Shown piece by piece: positions 7,346 through 15,459 of a DNA stretch of 37,554 bases. How positions within the stretch are numbered: the stretch's first letter is position 1; every line of letters begins with the position of its first letter. Under the pieces are notes generated by a model, which was given only the letters and a program-made list of their open reading frames with translations, was not told where the DNA came from and did not search any database. The position numbers were made by a program, and so were the translations under genes. This DNA comes from Candidatus Aminicenantota bacterium (GTDB taxonomy: Bacteria; Acidobacteriota; Aminicenantia; Aminicenantales; Aminicenantaceae), in assembly GCA_030614685.1 (NCBI GenBank), contig JAUWTO010000009.1, positions 1 through 37,554 of the forward strand, given 5' to 3'.

Positions 7346-7735
7346 ATGCCCCGAGAGTATAAGGACGCGGCCCGAGCCGGGTTGAGAGCAACGCTGCCGG
7401 CCATCGAGACATTCCCCAATCAATTCCCCGATTATAAGATCACGATCGAAATACCGGAGTTCACCTCGGTCTGTCCCAAGACCGGGCTCCCTGATTTTGG
7501 GATCCTCACCCTTGCTTACGTGCCCCAGAAGGCGTGCCTGGAACTCAAATCCCTGAAGCTCTATTTGCTGGCCTATCGGAATCTCGGAATCTTCTATGAA
7601 AATGCCGTCAACCGGATCCTGGAGGATGTGGTCGCGGCCTGCCAGCCGGTCCGCGCCACCGTGGTCGGGGATTTTAACTCCCGCGGCGGCATCAGTTCCA
7701 TCATCGAGGCCAATTATCCCCGGGAGAATTACTAG
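7346..7735 (+). CDS. queF: NADPH-dependent 7-cyano-7-deazaguanine reductase QueF
   Basis: A 129-residue type I (short, YkvM-like) QueF, which reduces the nitrile preQ0 to the amine preQ1 in queuosine biosynthesis in the cytoplasm. The catalytic cysteine is C43 in FTSVCPKTGLPDFG, with the general acid D50. The QueF signature ELKSLKLY is at 66-73, and the C-terminal RGGISSIIE segment is typical. AAGGAGG lies six bases before the ATG. The stop codon overlaps the convergent membrane-protein gene by four bases through a shared CTAG. queC-queD-queE lie 2.1 kb downstream on the other strand; folE, tgt and queA are not in the window. Confidence 0.97.
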   Translation: MPREYKDAARAGLRATLPAIETFPNQFPDYKITIEIPEFTSVCPKTGLPDFGILTLAYVPQKACLELKSLKLYLLAYRNLGIFYENAVNRILEDVVAACQPVRATVVGDFNSRGGISSIIEANYPRENY

Positions 7736-9681
7736 AACCCTCTTTCCGGCAGGACGTCATACATGTGGATCTTTTTCTTTTCCTGCAGGCAGACCTGTAC
7801 TTTTCGGGCGGAATCGGTGTCCCCGGACCTCAGGTAACAAGCCGCCAGAAGATTCAGCAACTGATGCCGGTAAAACGGCTGCACCTCCACTTGGAGGGCC
7901 GCTTCGAGATAATGGACCGCATCTGAGTATTCACGCGTGTTGTACGCCTCTTTTCCTTTCTCGAACAGGAATTTCGCATCGACTTCCCAGAAAGGATGCT
8001 CCGAAAGCATCCCCTCTAGGGTTTTGCGGAATGCGGGTGAATACGTGCTGTAGAATTGAATCGGGTCTTGCAAAAGGGCGATATGCCCGGGACGTTTGGA
8101 TTTCGCGGGCAAAGCAGCACCCGCCTCCAGGCCGTCTTCACCCGCCCTCAGGGGGAACAACATCCCTTTGTCGATCATACCCAGGTACATGAATATCTTG
8201 CGGTCGGGGTAACTTTCGACAAGCTCGGCATTCTCTTTGCCCAAGTCCCTCGCATAGATGATCCCTTCCTCGAGGTCGGGGCCGTTTTGGAGGAAGCCGG
8301 AGCCCCACCCTCCTGTGGGAAAATTCAGGAGGGGGTGGTAGATCAATTTGAAGATCACCAGGGAGCCTTCCGGCAGAACACTTTTGATCGAGTTGTGGAT
8401 ATCGGGATTGACTCCTGCGAAATGGTGGTCGATCCGTTCGAAAAACCACTCTGAACCCGGCGCCTTGACCCAGCGAGGCAGGGTTATGGCGAATGCATAC
8501 AAGGTGAAAACGAAGATCAGTGAATACAGCGCGGTTTTTCCCCATTTGGGTTTGAGGAACCTCTGTCTCGCTTCCAGCGATCGTTCCAGCTCGAATATTC
8601 CCCTGGCACTCAAGAGAAGCAGGAGGGGTAATGTGCTGAAGAATAGTCGGGGCCCCAGAAATGGGAAGGCCCCCCAATAGAAGAACAAGCCGATAACCTG
8701 GCACATGAAACTGCTGGCTAGAAGAAGATCTTTACGTGTGTGGGTCCTGTCCTGTTTTCGAATGAGGAACAGGGCCAGGACAGCCAAGAATGAGGTGAGG
8801 GGCCAGCCGAACAGAAATTTGCTGTAGGACGCGAGGTTGTTGGCGATGTTCTGGAATCCGTGGAATGCGCTGTGCTCATAGATTTCGAGTACGCTGCTGC
8901 CGAATCCCAGGCCCCTCCCTTCCCCCAGATAGACCATGTATCCCATCTTGAAGGGGTGCCCGTTGGTCAGGGTGTTATAGGTAAACAGAATCCCCAGGAA
9001 TATCCCCATGGTCAAAACGAACCCCAGGAGATTCCTGGACCTCTTTTTAAATGACCGAAGGCTGGAGATCCCGTAATAGATTAAAAAAGGGATCGAAAGC
9101 AGCACTGTGTCCAGGGGCCTGACCAGGAGCATCATGCCGAGGCCGGCTCCTGCTGCTGTCCCGTTTGCCAGGGTGGGGACGTGCAGCGACTTGACCAGGA
9201 AGAGCAAGAACAGGGTCATGAAGAACATACTGCTTGTGTGGGACATCATTGTCGACGATAGGACCAGGTGCCAGATGGAGAGCGAACCCAGGAACGAGGC
9301 GATGATCCCGACCTTCCGGCTATACATCTCCCTTCCCAGGAAATAGAACAGGAAGATGGAGAGCCCGGCCAGGATTGGGTTTAGCAACCAGGGGGCCTTG
9401 AGCAGCAGCCCGATCAGCATCAAAGCCGGAAATCCGGGAGGGTATTGGGCATACCAGCGGCCGTTGTTAACGATATGGGGAAAGTCGAAGGATCCTGAGG
9501 AGCTGGGCGATGGCGCATAGAGACGCCCAGAGAGGAAGATCTTTGCCTGGAAGTTGTAGGCGATCTCATCATTGATGCGGGGTGTGTGATCCAGGATAAA
9601 ATAGGAAAACGAGGAGCAGAAAAAAAACACGAACAGGGCGCACAGGAAAACGACGGGGGGAATCTTTTCGGTGCTGCTCAT
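7732..9681 (-). CDS. GT-C/GT39-like integral membrane glycosyltransferase with TPR-like tail
   Basis: A 649-residue polytopic protein with about 11 hydrophobic helices in residues 8-405. An acidic pair in the first external loop (RINDEIAY, D38/E39) is where PMT/ArnT-type GT-C enzymes keep their catalytic aspartate. The loop IVNNGRWYAQYPPGFPALML resembles GT39-like proteins that use polyprenyl-phosphate sugars. A soluble periplasmic part follows (about 410-560). The last 90 residues form two or three TPR-like helix pairs (FLFEKGKEAYNTREYSDAVHYLEAAL and LLNLLAACYLRSGDTDSARK). Substrate and acceptor are unknown. It converges on queF with a four-base overlap and separates queF from queCDE, without functional reason that I can see. 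A hypothetical O-mannosyl or lipid-A-type sugar transferase is the best guess. Confidence 0.7.
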   Translation of the reverse strand: MSSTEKIPPVVFLCALFVFFFCSSFSYFILDHTPRINDEIAYNFQAKIFLSGRLYAPSPSSSGSFDFPHIVNNGRWYAQYPPGFPALMLIGLLLKAPWLLNPILAGLSIFLFYFLGREMYSRKVGIIASFLGSLSIWHLVLSSTMMSHTSSMFFMTLFLLFLVKSLHVPTLANGTAAGAGLGMMLLVRPLDTVLLSIPFLIYYGISSLRSFKKRSRNLLGFVLTMGIFLGILFTYNTLTNGHPFKMGYMVYLGEGRGLGFGSSVLEIYEHSAFHGFQNIANNLASYSKFLFGWPLTSFLAVLALFLIRKQDRTHTRKDLLLASSFMCQVIGLFFYWGAFPFLGPRLFFSTLPLLLLLSARGIFELERSLEARQRFLKPKWGKTALYSLIFVFTLYAFAITLPRWVKAPGSEWFFERIDHHFAGVNPDIHNSIKSVLPEGSLVIFKLIYHPLLNFPTGGWGSGFLQNGPDLEEGIIYARDLGKENAELVESYPDRKIFMYLGMIDKGMLFPLRAGEDGLEAGAALPAKSKRPGHIALLQDPIQFYSTYSPAFRKTLEGMLSEHPFWEVDAKFLFEKGKEAYNTREYSDAVHYLEAALQVEVQPFYRHQLLNLLAACYLRSGDTDSARKVQVCLQEKKKIHMYDVLPERGF

Positions 9682-9729
9682 ACGGTTACCACGTCTTGAA
9701 TTTCACTCGGAGATCCGATCTGCACTTCT

Positions 9730-9758
9730 ATAATCTTAAAATAGGTCTTACAAAACAA
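9730..9758 (-). promoter_or_regulatory. Weak candidate promoter for the GT39-like gene
   Basis: On the minus strand TTGTTT (9758-9753), 17-base spacer, GATTAT (9735-9730), in a locally AT-rich stretch 49 bases before the start codon. Four of six matches in each box, so the call is tentative. Confidence 0.3.
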
Positions 9759-9831
9759 TCGCCTCTGATGGTGAATCAAGAGGTGATATTTGTCCAGCCA
9801 TATCCCCCTTAAGGGTGATGTCCGATGAGGA

Positions 9832-10461
9832 TCAGGGGATATCGAGGATCTTGTGCAGCTGGGGGGAAAGCCGGACATTGGTTTTCCCGGATCGCAGGAC
9901 CTGCCGGAGCAGGCCCAGGCCCTTCTCGATGGACCAGCCCTGGTTGGATTCCGGCTGCAGGATCAGGGGAGTCTCGGCCGGAATACGGCGGCACAGGCGG
10001 AGGCAGATGTCCGCCGTCAATTCCTCCGACACCACGAGCTTCAACTCCCTGGCGGCCTCTCTCAAGTTGGGGTGCAGGGCGTATTCCGGCGGCTTGGGCG
10101 AAGCCGTGAACCAGTCCACGGGATAGACCGGAGGCTGGGTGGCGTTGGTCTCGACCTGGATCTTGAGTGAGGCCTCCTTCAATGCCTGCAGCAGCCCTCC
10201 AATGTCCTGTAGAAGAGGTTCTCCACCGGTCAGGCAGACCCATTCGCAGGGAAAATCCCGGCGCAGGTCCTGAGCGCGGACGACGATCTGTTCGACGGTC
10301 TGATCTTCTCCTTTTTCCCAGGCCTGACGTGTGTAACAGAAATCGCAGCGCAGGTTACAGCCCGTGAACCGTATGAACAGCGTAGGCTCACCCTGCCGCA
10401 GGCCTTCTCCCTGCAGGGAGGTGAAGATCTCATGGATCTTCAGAATAGGTGGCTGAGGCAT
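9832..10461 (-). CDS. queE: 7-carboxy-7-deazaguanine synthase QueE
   Basis: A 209-residue radical SAM enzyme that rearranges 6-carboxytetrahydropterin to 7-carboxy-7-deazaguanine. The cluster motif is C35-x3-C39-x2-C42 (CNLRCDFC). The N-terminus KIHEIFTSLQGEG is the QueE substrate/SAM segment and WVCLTGGEPLLQ is the GGEP motif. DWFTASPKPP (about 116-125) matches the QueE SPK signature. It is the last gene of the queC-queD-queE set, and its start lies inside queD (32-base overlap), so translation is coupled. The start is chosen at ATG 10459-10461, directly before the conserved N-terminus. Confidence 0.96.
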   Translation of the reverse strand: MPQPPILKIHEIFTSLQGEGLRQGEPTLFIRFTGCNLRCDFCYTRQAWEKGEDQTVEQIVVRAQDLRRDFPCEWVCLTGGEPLLQDIGGLLQALKEASLKIQVETNATQPPVYPVDWFTASPKPPEYALHPNLREAARELKLVVSEELTADICLRLCRRIPAETPLILQPESNQGWSIEKGLGLLRQVLRSGKTNVRLSPQLHKILDIP

Positions 10462-10777
10462 CTTCAGATTCCCAGACTGTGATACTCTGGACAGGAAACA
10501 GAGGCTTTAGTTCGAGATACATATGGCGGGCGAGGTTTTCCGCCGTGGGATTGAAGTCGTAGATCTCGTTGAGCAGGGTGTGATCCGGAAGGATCGTGGT
10601 CAGGGCCTTTTTGATCTCTGTAAAATCGATCCCGATACCGGTTTTGTCCAGTTCTTTGACCAGGACCCGGACCTCCACATGGAAGGTGTGGCCGTGAACC
10701 CTCTCACATTTTCCCTTGTATTCCCTGAGGTAATGGGCGGCGTGGAACCTGTCCCGGACCTTGAGGATCCAACTCAT
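10430..10777 (-). CDS. queD: 6-carboxytetrahydropterin synthase QueD
   Basis: A 115-residue protein of the PTPS/QueD family, which converts dihydroneopterin triphosphate to 6-carboxytetrahydropterin. Zinc ligands H15, H28 and H30 and catalytic C24 are in the CERVHGH motif, and IGIDFTEIK and PTAENLARHMY are standard QueD elements. The ATG at 10775-10777 is chosen because MSWILKVRDRFHAAH is the family N-terminus and AAGGAGG precedes it by nine bases; a longer reading would run into queC. It overlaps the queC stop by four bases (ATGA) and queE by 32 bases. The C-terminus WESEDASATY is the usual glutamate strand. Confidence 0.96.
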   Translation of the reverse strand: MSWILKVRDRFHAAHYLREYKGKCERVHGHTFHVEVRVLVKELDKTGIGIDFTEIKKALTTILPDHTLLNEIYDFNPTAENLARHMYLELKPLFPVQSITVWESEDASATYSEDP

Positions 10778-11469
10778 ATCCGGCCCTCCTTTTTCAATCT
10801 TGAGATCAGTTGGTCTTCTTCCCCCGCCTCCTGCCACGCCCTTTGCCGCAGGAGACAGGCCGAGCATTTGGAACAGGGGATCTCCTCACCGGCATAGCAG
10901 GAGACGGAGTGGGAGTAGTCCGCGCCCAGGGCCAGGCCGGCTTTGATGATCTCGGACTTCGTCATGCCGATGAACGGGGTGTGAAGTGTGAACCGGCCCG
11001 ATTCAAAAGCCGCTCGCGATCCTGTGTTGATCGCCTCCTCCATGGCCGAAACAAAGGCCTGACGTGCGTCCGGGTAGTTTGGGGAGTCGATGATGTTGAA
11101 TCCGCAGACGATGTCCCTTGCCTCGATCACCTCGGCCCAGGCCGCCCCCAGGGACAGGAAGATGCCGTTCCGGAACGGAACATAGGTGATGGGGAGGCCG
11201 TCTCCGATCTCTTCGATGGTGGTGTGTTCCGGGAGCCGGATGCCCGCATCCGTCAGCGCGGACCCCCCGATCTGGGTCAGATCCACAGTCAGGATCTTTT
11301 GGGGTATCCCGAGCCTGCCCGGCAGCTCGGAGGCGGTCCGGACCTCGACCCTGTGCCGCTGTCCATAGTCGAATGTCAGGACAGATACCTGATCGAACCG
11401 ATCCCGGGCCCAATACAGGGCTGTTGTGGAATCGATCCCTCCGGAATACAGGATGAGCGCAGATTTCAT
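10774..11469 (-). CDS. queC: 7-cyano-7-deazaguanine synthase QueC
   Basis: A 231-residue QueC, the ATP- and ammonia-dependent ligase that makes preQ0 from 7-carboxy-7-deazaguanine. The PP-loop SGGIDS is at 9-14, the ITYVPFRNG motif is in the middle, and the structural zinc site is C191, C199, C202 and C205 near the C-terminus. It is the first gene of the queC-queD-queE operon and has a well-formed promoter 15 bases upstream of the start. Length and all motifs are normal. Together with queF it gives every step from carboxytetrahydropterin precursor to preQ1. Confidence 0.97.
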   Translation of the reverse strand: MKSALILYSGGIDSTTALYWARDRFDQVSVLTFDYGQRHRVEVRTASELPGRLGIPQKILTVDLTQIGGSALTDAGIRLPEHTTIEEIGDGLPITYVPFRNGIFLSLGAAWAEVIEARDIVCGFNIIDSPNYPDARQAFVSAMEEAINTGSRAAFESGRFTLHTPFIGMTKSEIIKAGLALGADYSHSVSCYAGEEIPCSKCSACLLRQRAWQEAGEEDQLISRLKKEGRI

Positions 11470-11484
11470 GGTACGACCGGTACG

Positions 11485-11513
11485 ATGATAGACGAAGCCC
11501 TGATCTTTTTCAA
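11485..11513 (-). promoter_or_regulatory. Sigma70-type promoter for queC-queD-queE
   Basis: On the minus strand TTGAAA (11513-11508), 17-base spacer, TATCAT (11490-11485); five of six matches in each box. The -10 box ends 15 bases before the queC ATG, so the leader is very short or absent and no riboswitch can fit. Confidence 0.6.
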
Positions 11514-11607
11514 GCAGGGGATGGCGGGAGAAAGGCGCTTTACTTGCCTGGGTCTTTTTGCCATACTATAGCTTCGAAAATCCATCAAACCAGGCATTGA
11601 GATCGTC

Positions 11608-12465
11608 GTGGACAAAGAAGAACAGACAACCGAAAACAGCGAAGCAACGCTGTCCGGCGCCCCTGGAAATCCCCTGGAGGAACTCCTGGCATCCGCCCGG
11701 ATCAACAGAGAGGGAGTGACCGTCCGTGACGACCTGTATGACGAGGCTCAGCTCCTGGATGCTGTCCGACTGAGCCGAAGGGGAGGCCGCAGGTTTCGCC
11801 TCGTCGATTCCGGTCGCTTGGACCGCCTGCGGCTGGAATGGCTGTTGGAAGCAGGAGCCGACTTCTTCACCACAGATGAGTTCCGGACCGACCTGGAGGA
11901 GCTCGAAGGGCTGCTGCAGGCCGCCGGCAAGGGCCGTTCCATCCTGGCGTATTTCGTTCATGCGCCTTTCCCGAAGGAAGAAGACGGTGGAGAGCAGGCG
12001 CCGCAGCTCCTGTCCCGCCTGGGGCGGACTGGGGGCTATCTTCATGTCTCCGATCGGGAGAATGCGCGCGATCCGGATATGCTCCTGCGGCTGGCCGAGG
12101 AATGCGAGTCCGGGGGAAGCCACCTGGTCTACTATCACCACAGCCCCTTCGTTCCAGAGCTAACAGAGCTGATCGGCGCGTCTCTCTGGTTCCATTTGGA
12201 CGAGCAGAGCCTGTCCGGCCCGGACACGCAGGCGCTTTTTCTGGATGTGCTCAGGTCCTCCCGGAGCCGTGCCCGGTTCGTCCTGTTTTCAGAGGGGAAG
12301 AGTGACGCCGTCTGGCTCAAGGAGGTCCTTGCAGCCGGTGTGTATGTGCGCTTCCATAGGAAACAGTTCGACTACCGCTCTCCCTTCAGGCCTCTGGAGG
12401 ATGCGGCCGCAAGGAAAAAGCTGCCGCACACCGCCTATTACCTGCATCCCACCCTTCTACTCTGA
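11608..12465 (+). CDS. Orphan protein with TIM-barrel-like strand pattern
   Basis: I do not recognise this 285-residue protein. After an acidic, probably disordered N-terminus (1-25), eight hydrophobic strand-like segments alternate with helices: RRFRLVDSG, GADFFTTDE, RSILAYFVHAPF, GGYLHVSD, HLVYYHHSPF, ASLWFHLDE, ARFVLFSEG and GVYVRFHRK. That number and spacing suggest a TIM barrel. Histidines or acidic residues end several strands (FVHAP, YYHHSP, FHLDE, RFHRK), a possible metal or phosphate site. The start is GTG; the frame is open only from 11572 and contains no ATG there. A TACTAT at 11564-11569 could be a -10 box but has no well-spaced -35. It lies 103 bases upstream of the V-ATPase operon, which has its own promoter. 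Confidence 0.7.
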   Translation: MDKEEQTTENSEATLSGAPGNPLEELLASARINREGVTVRDDLYDEAQLLDAVRLSRRGGRRFRLVDSGRLDRLRLEWLLEAGADFFTTDEFRTDLEELEGLLQAAGKGRSILAYFVHAPFPKEEDGGEQAPQLLSRLGRTGGYLHVSDRENARDPDMLLRLAEECESGGSHLVYYHHSPFVPELTELIGASLWFHLDEQSLSGPDTQALFLDVLRSSRSRARFVLFSEGKSDAVWLKEVLAAGVYVRFHRKQFDYRSPFRPLEDAAARKKLPHTAYYLHPTLLL

Positions 12466-12500
12466 AAGCCTGGGCATCCGGCCCAGAGAGACTTTTTCCT

Positions 12501-12529
12501 TTGCATTAAGAGGGCCCTATCGTTATAAT
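12501..12529 (+). promoter_or_regulatory. Sigma70-type promoter for the V-ATPase operon
   Basis: TTGCAT (12501-12506), exactly 17 bases, then a perfect TATAAT (12524-12529). It lies between the orphan gene and the first V-ATPase gene, giving a leader of about 33 bases. Confidence 0.7.
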
Positions 12530-12568
12530 AGCGTTTCTTCATTTTGGCGGTCTTTACTGAGGTATAGC

Positions 12569-12931
12569 ATGAGTCACGAGAAGACCCGGCATCCAGGTCC
12601 GCAGGAGGCGATCAAACGGGTTCAACAGGCGGAAGCTGAGGGCCGGCGCATTGTCCAGAACGCGCGGGAGCAGGAGTCTGTCCAGATACTGCAGAAGGCC
12701 CAGGAGTCGGCACAAAAGGCTCGCGAAGAACTCCTGGCCCAAGCCAGGGAGCAGGCCAGGCAGCACAGAAAATCGCTCATCGAACAGGCGGAAGCAGAGG
12801 CCAGCAAGACACACTCAGAATCCGAGAAGGAAGCCGGGGCTCTCCGTAAGGCCGCAAAACCCGTTGTCCCCGAGGCGGTCTCTAAGACAGCAGCAAAGAT
12901 CGCTGCCATCCTCCACCAAAGACAGGTCTGA
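12569..12931 (+). CDS. V-type ATPase peripheral-stalk subunit H/G-like coiled coil
   Basis: A 120-residue, almost wholly helical protein rich in Ala, Glu, Gln, Lys and Arg. Residues 10-95 form one long coiled coil (VQQAEAEGRRIVQNAREQE onward), and the C-terminal AVSKTAAKIAAILHQ is an amphipathic helix. Position at the head of an H-I-K-E-C-F-A-B-D operon and the composition identify it as the partner of subunit E in the peripheral stalk (archaeal AhaH, Thermus G). Such subunits are poorly conserved, so context carries much of the call. The start is ATG 12569-12571 with GAGGT five bases upstream; an upstream extension in frame would erase the promoter region. Confidence 0.75.
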   Translation: MSHEKTRHPGPQEAIKRVQQAEAEGRRIVQNAREQESVQILQKAQESAQKAREELLAQAREQARQHRKSLIEQAEAEASKTHSESEKEAGALRKAAKPVVPEAVSKTAAKIAAILHQRQV

Positions 12932-12934
12932 TTC

Positions 12935-14845
12935 ATGTCTGTCGCACGCGTCAAGAAGATCCAGCTCCTGGCCCACTGCGAGGCGCATATGGAATTGTTG
13001 GCGTCTCTCCAGGAAGAGGGCCTCATCCATATAGAGAAAACGGATGTTGAGGACAGCGGATTGGAAACGCCTGTGCATGAGGTCGCCGACCTGGATCATT
13101 GGCTGTATAAGCTGAATCAGGCCATCGATTTTCTGTCTCAATGGCAGGAAAAGAGCCTGGCGGATAAGCTGTCCGGGAAAAAACCTGAGGTCAGCATGCG
13201 AGAGCGGGACAAAGCCCTCGATCTCGAGTACCGGCAGGCATTGGCCGAAGTAGACAAACTCGAATCCGACCGCAGCTCCCTGCTGGGCCGGATCCGTTTC
13301 CTCGAGAAAGAGCGAGAGGGCCTCCTGCCTCTGGGATCGCTGGACCTGCCCATCCGGAAGGTCACCCCAACGGAAACCACCCAGGTTCGCATTGGGGAGG
13401 TCCCCGCATCCCACTGGCCGGAGCTGGAATCTCTGTCGGAATCCGAGCCCTTGTTCGTACACGTCATCAGCCGTGACAAGCGGCATGTCTCCGTTGTGCT
13501 CCTCGTGTGGGGCAAGGCTGCCTGCGACCTGGATCCGGCCCTGAAGGAACTGGAGTTTAATCCCAATTTTTTTTCCGAGGTGGTGCTGGACCTGTCTGAG
13601 GAAGAGGACAGAATCGTCGATGTGATCGCCAAGATCTCTCAAGAGGTAGAGGATGCCCGCCGTGCGCTGGAGGCATCACAGGACACGGGCCGGCGCCTGG
13701 CAGCGGAAAAGCTTGACGACCTGATGCGGGTGCATGATGTCCTTTACAACGAACGGGAAAAAAGGATCTCTTCCGGATTACTGGGCAAAACCCACAGCGT
13801 TTTTTTCCTGGAGGGATGGATCCGGGAGAAGGACACGCACCGGCTCGAGGCCAGGCTCGAGCCCTTTTCCGATTCAGTGGAATGCTTCCTGAGGGATCCT
13901 GAACCGGACGAGGAGTATCCCGTAGACCTGGACAACCCGAAAATCTGGCGCCCCTTCGAGTTTATCACACGGCTCTACGGACTTCCGAAGGGTGGGACCA
14001 TCGACCCCACACTTCCTTTGACGCCCTTTTTCTTCCTGTTCGTGGGATTGACTGTGAGCGAGGCAGGATACGGGTTCGTGGTATCGCTCTTCAGCCTGTT
14101 GTTCTTGAAACTGATCAAGCCCAAGGGCGGGCTGCGGCAGTTCCTCATCCTGCTCTCCATCCTGGGCGTTTCCAACATCATCCTGGGAACCCTTGTGGGA
14201 GGCTGGTTCGGGTTCCCCATCCGGAGTTTGCTCCTGCTCGATCCTCTCCAGGATCCGGTACGGTTCCTGCTCCTGGCCCTGGCCCTGGGATTCATCCAGG
14301 TCTGGTTCGGGACTTTTCTCAATCTGTGCTCCAGGATCAAGCACAAGGACATTTCTCAGGCCCTTACCCAGGCCGGTTGGCTGCTGCTCCTGCCCGGATT
14401 GGTGCTGTACGGGATCACCAAGCAGTCTCACTGGGGCTGGCTGGCGATCGCCGGCGCGGCCGGCATCGTGTTGTTCGCCTCGCCCAGCCGAAATCCCATC
14501 GTCCGGTTTTTCGGAGGCCTTTACGGTCTGTATGGGATCTCCGGGTATCTCTCGGACATCCTGTCCTATTCCCGGCTCCTGGCCCTCGGTCTGGCCACGA
14601 GCGTCATCGCCATGGTGGTCAACACGCTGTGCCAGACCGTTCTGGGAATCCCCTGGGTGGGCTGGCTCCTGGCGGCCTTGATCTTTGTAGGTGGGCATCT
14701 TTTCAACCTTGGGATCAGTTTCCTAGGCGGGTTCGTACACTCCATGCGCCTCCAATTTGTGGAGTTCTTCGGCAAGTTCTTCCAGTCCGGAGGAAAGCCG
14801 TTCAAGCCTTTTGGACTGGAAAGCAGATACATCGATTTTACATAA
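12935..14845 (+). CDS. V-type ATP synthase subunit I (stator a subunit)
   Basis: A 636-residue membrane subunit that provides the ion half-channels facing the K ring. Residues 1-340 are cytoplasmic and contain two long coiled-coil stretches (about 60-125 and 220-275). LPLTPFFFLFVGLTVSEAGYG begins the membrane half, which has seven or eight helices to residue 620. The conserved DILSYSRLLALGLATSVIA helix (about 545-563) carries the essential arginine next to LSYS. FNLGISFLGGFVHSMRLQFVEFFGKF is the usual C-terminal signature. It starts four bases after the preceding stop. Length is normal for the family. Confidence 0.95.
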   Translation: MSVARVKKIQLLAHCEAHMELLASLQEEGLIHIEKTDVEDSGLETPVHEVADLDHWLYKLNQAIDFLSQWQEKSLADKLSGKKPEVSMRERDKALDLEYRQALAEVDKLESDRSSLLGRIRFLEKEREGLLPLGSLDLPIRKVTPTETTQVRIGEVPASHWPELESLSESEPLFVHVISRDKRHVSVVLLVWGKAACDLDPALKELEFNPNFFSEVVLDLSEEEDRIVDVIAKISQEVEDARRALEASQDTGRRLAAEKLDDLMRVHDVLYNEREKRISSGLLGKTHSVFFLEGWIREKDTHRLEARLEPFSDSVECFLRDPEPDEEYPVDLDNPKIWRPFEFITRLYGLPKGGTIDPTLPLTPFFFLFVGLTVSEAGYGFVVSLFSLLFLKLIKPKGGLRQFLILLSILGVSNIILGTLVGGWFGFPIRSLLLLDPLQDPVRFLLLALALGFIQVWFGTFLNLCSRIKHKDISQALTQAGWLLLLPGLVLYGITKQSHWGWLAIAGAAGIVLFASPSRNPIVRFFGGLYGLYGISGYLSDILSYSRLLALGLATSVIAMVVNTLCQTVLGIPWVGWLLAALIFVGGHLFNLGISFLGGFVHSMRLQFVEFFGKFFQSGGKPFKPFGLESRYIDFT

Positions 14846-14963
14846 GAGAATGTTGAGATCAATAACACTCAGGCTGTGAATATTCAGCCGGAAGAGAAGA
14901 CAAAAGAGATGAAAAATTGTCCGCAGCAACTTTTAAGGATTGCTAAGGATTGAGGAGGAAGAT

Positions 14964-15434
14964 ATGGAATTAGGTCTGACACTGGCGATTCTAGGCGCGT
15001 CCATTGCCGTTGTGCTGGGTGGCATCGGGTCGGCCATCGGTGTGGGGCTGGCAGGGCAGGCCTCGAGCGGCGTGATGAGCGAGGATCCGGATAAATTCGG
15101 AAGCCTCCTCCTGCTGGTTGCCCTTCCCGGAACGCAGGGGATCTATGGATTTCTGAGTGCGTTCCTGGTCATACTCAAGCTTGGATTGGTGGGGGAGATC
15201 GTCTCTCTGACCACCATGCAGGGATGGCAGATCATGATCTCGTGCCTGCCTGTGGCCCTCACGGGACTGGTTTCCGGTATCCAACAGGGCAAGGTCTGTG
15301 CCTCTGGTGTATACATGGTTGCCAAGCAGCCCAAGGACCTCATGAAACCGGTCATCATGGCCGCCCTGGTGGAGACCTATGCCGTGCTGGGGCTGCTGAT
15401 CACCATCCTCCTGCAGAACGGCATCCAGCTGTAG
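14964..15434 (+). CDS. V-type ATP synthase subunit K (rotor c ring, 4 TM)
   Basis: A 156-residue proteolipid with two helical hairpins (four membrane helices), the duplicated NtpK/AhaK type. The ion-carrying glutamate is E137 in VETYAVLG of helix four. The first hairpin has L54-P-G-T57-Q58-G-I-Y61, and the third helix has Q108 in QQGKV. In Enterococcus hirae NtpK the equivalent residues (Leu61, Thr64, Gln65, Gln110, Glu139, with Tyr68) coordinate Na+. The full set is retained, so this ring is predicted to move Na+. GGAGG is six to ten bases before the ATG. A 118-base gap separates it from subunit I; it contains no recognised element. Confidence 0.95.
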   Translation: MELGLTLAILGASIAVVLGGIGSAIGVGLAGQASSGVMSEDPDKFGSLLLLVALPGTQGIYGFLSAFLVILKLGLVGEIVSLTTMQGWQIMISCLPVALTGLVSGIQQGKVCASGVYMVAKQPKDLMKPVIMAALVETYAVLGLLITILLQNGIQL

Positions 15435-15459
15435 GGATGCGGGAGGTAGGATTTCGGTC

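Noticed and set aside
9800-9842. Terminator after queE from the ATATCCCC/GGGGATAT inverted repeat
   Set aside because: The eight-base arms flank a 27-base loop and no T-run follows; it also overlaps the queE stop.
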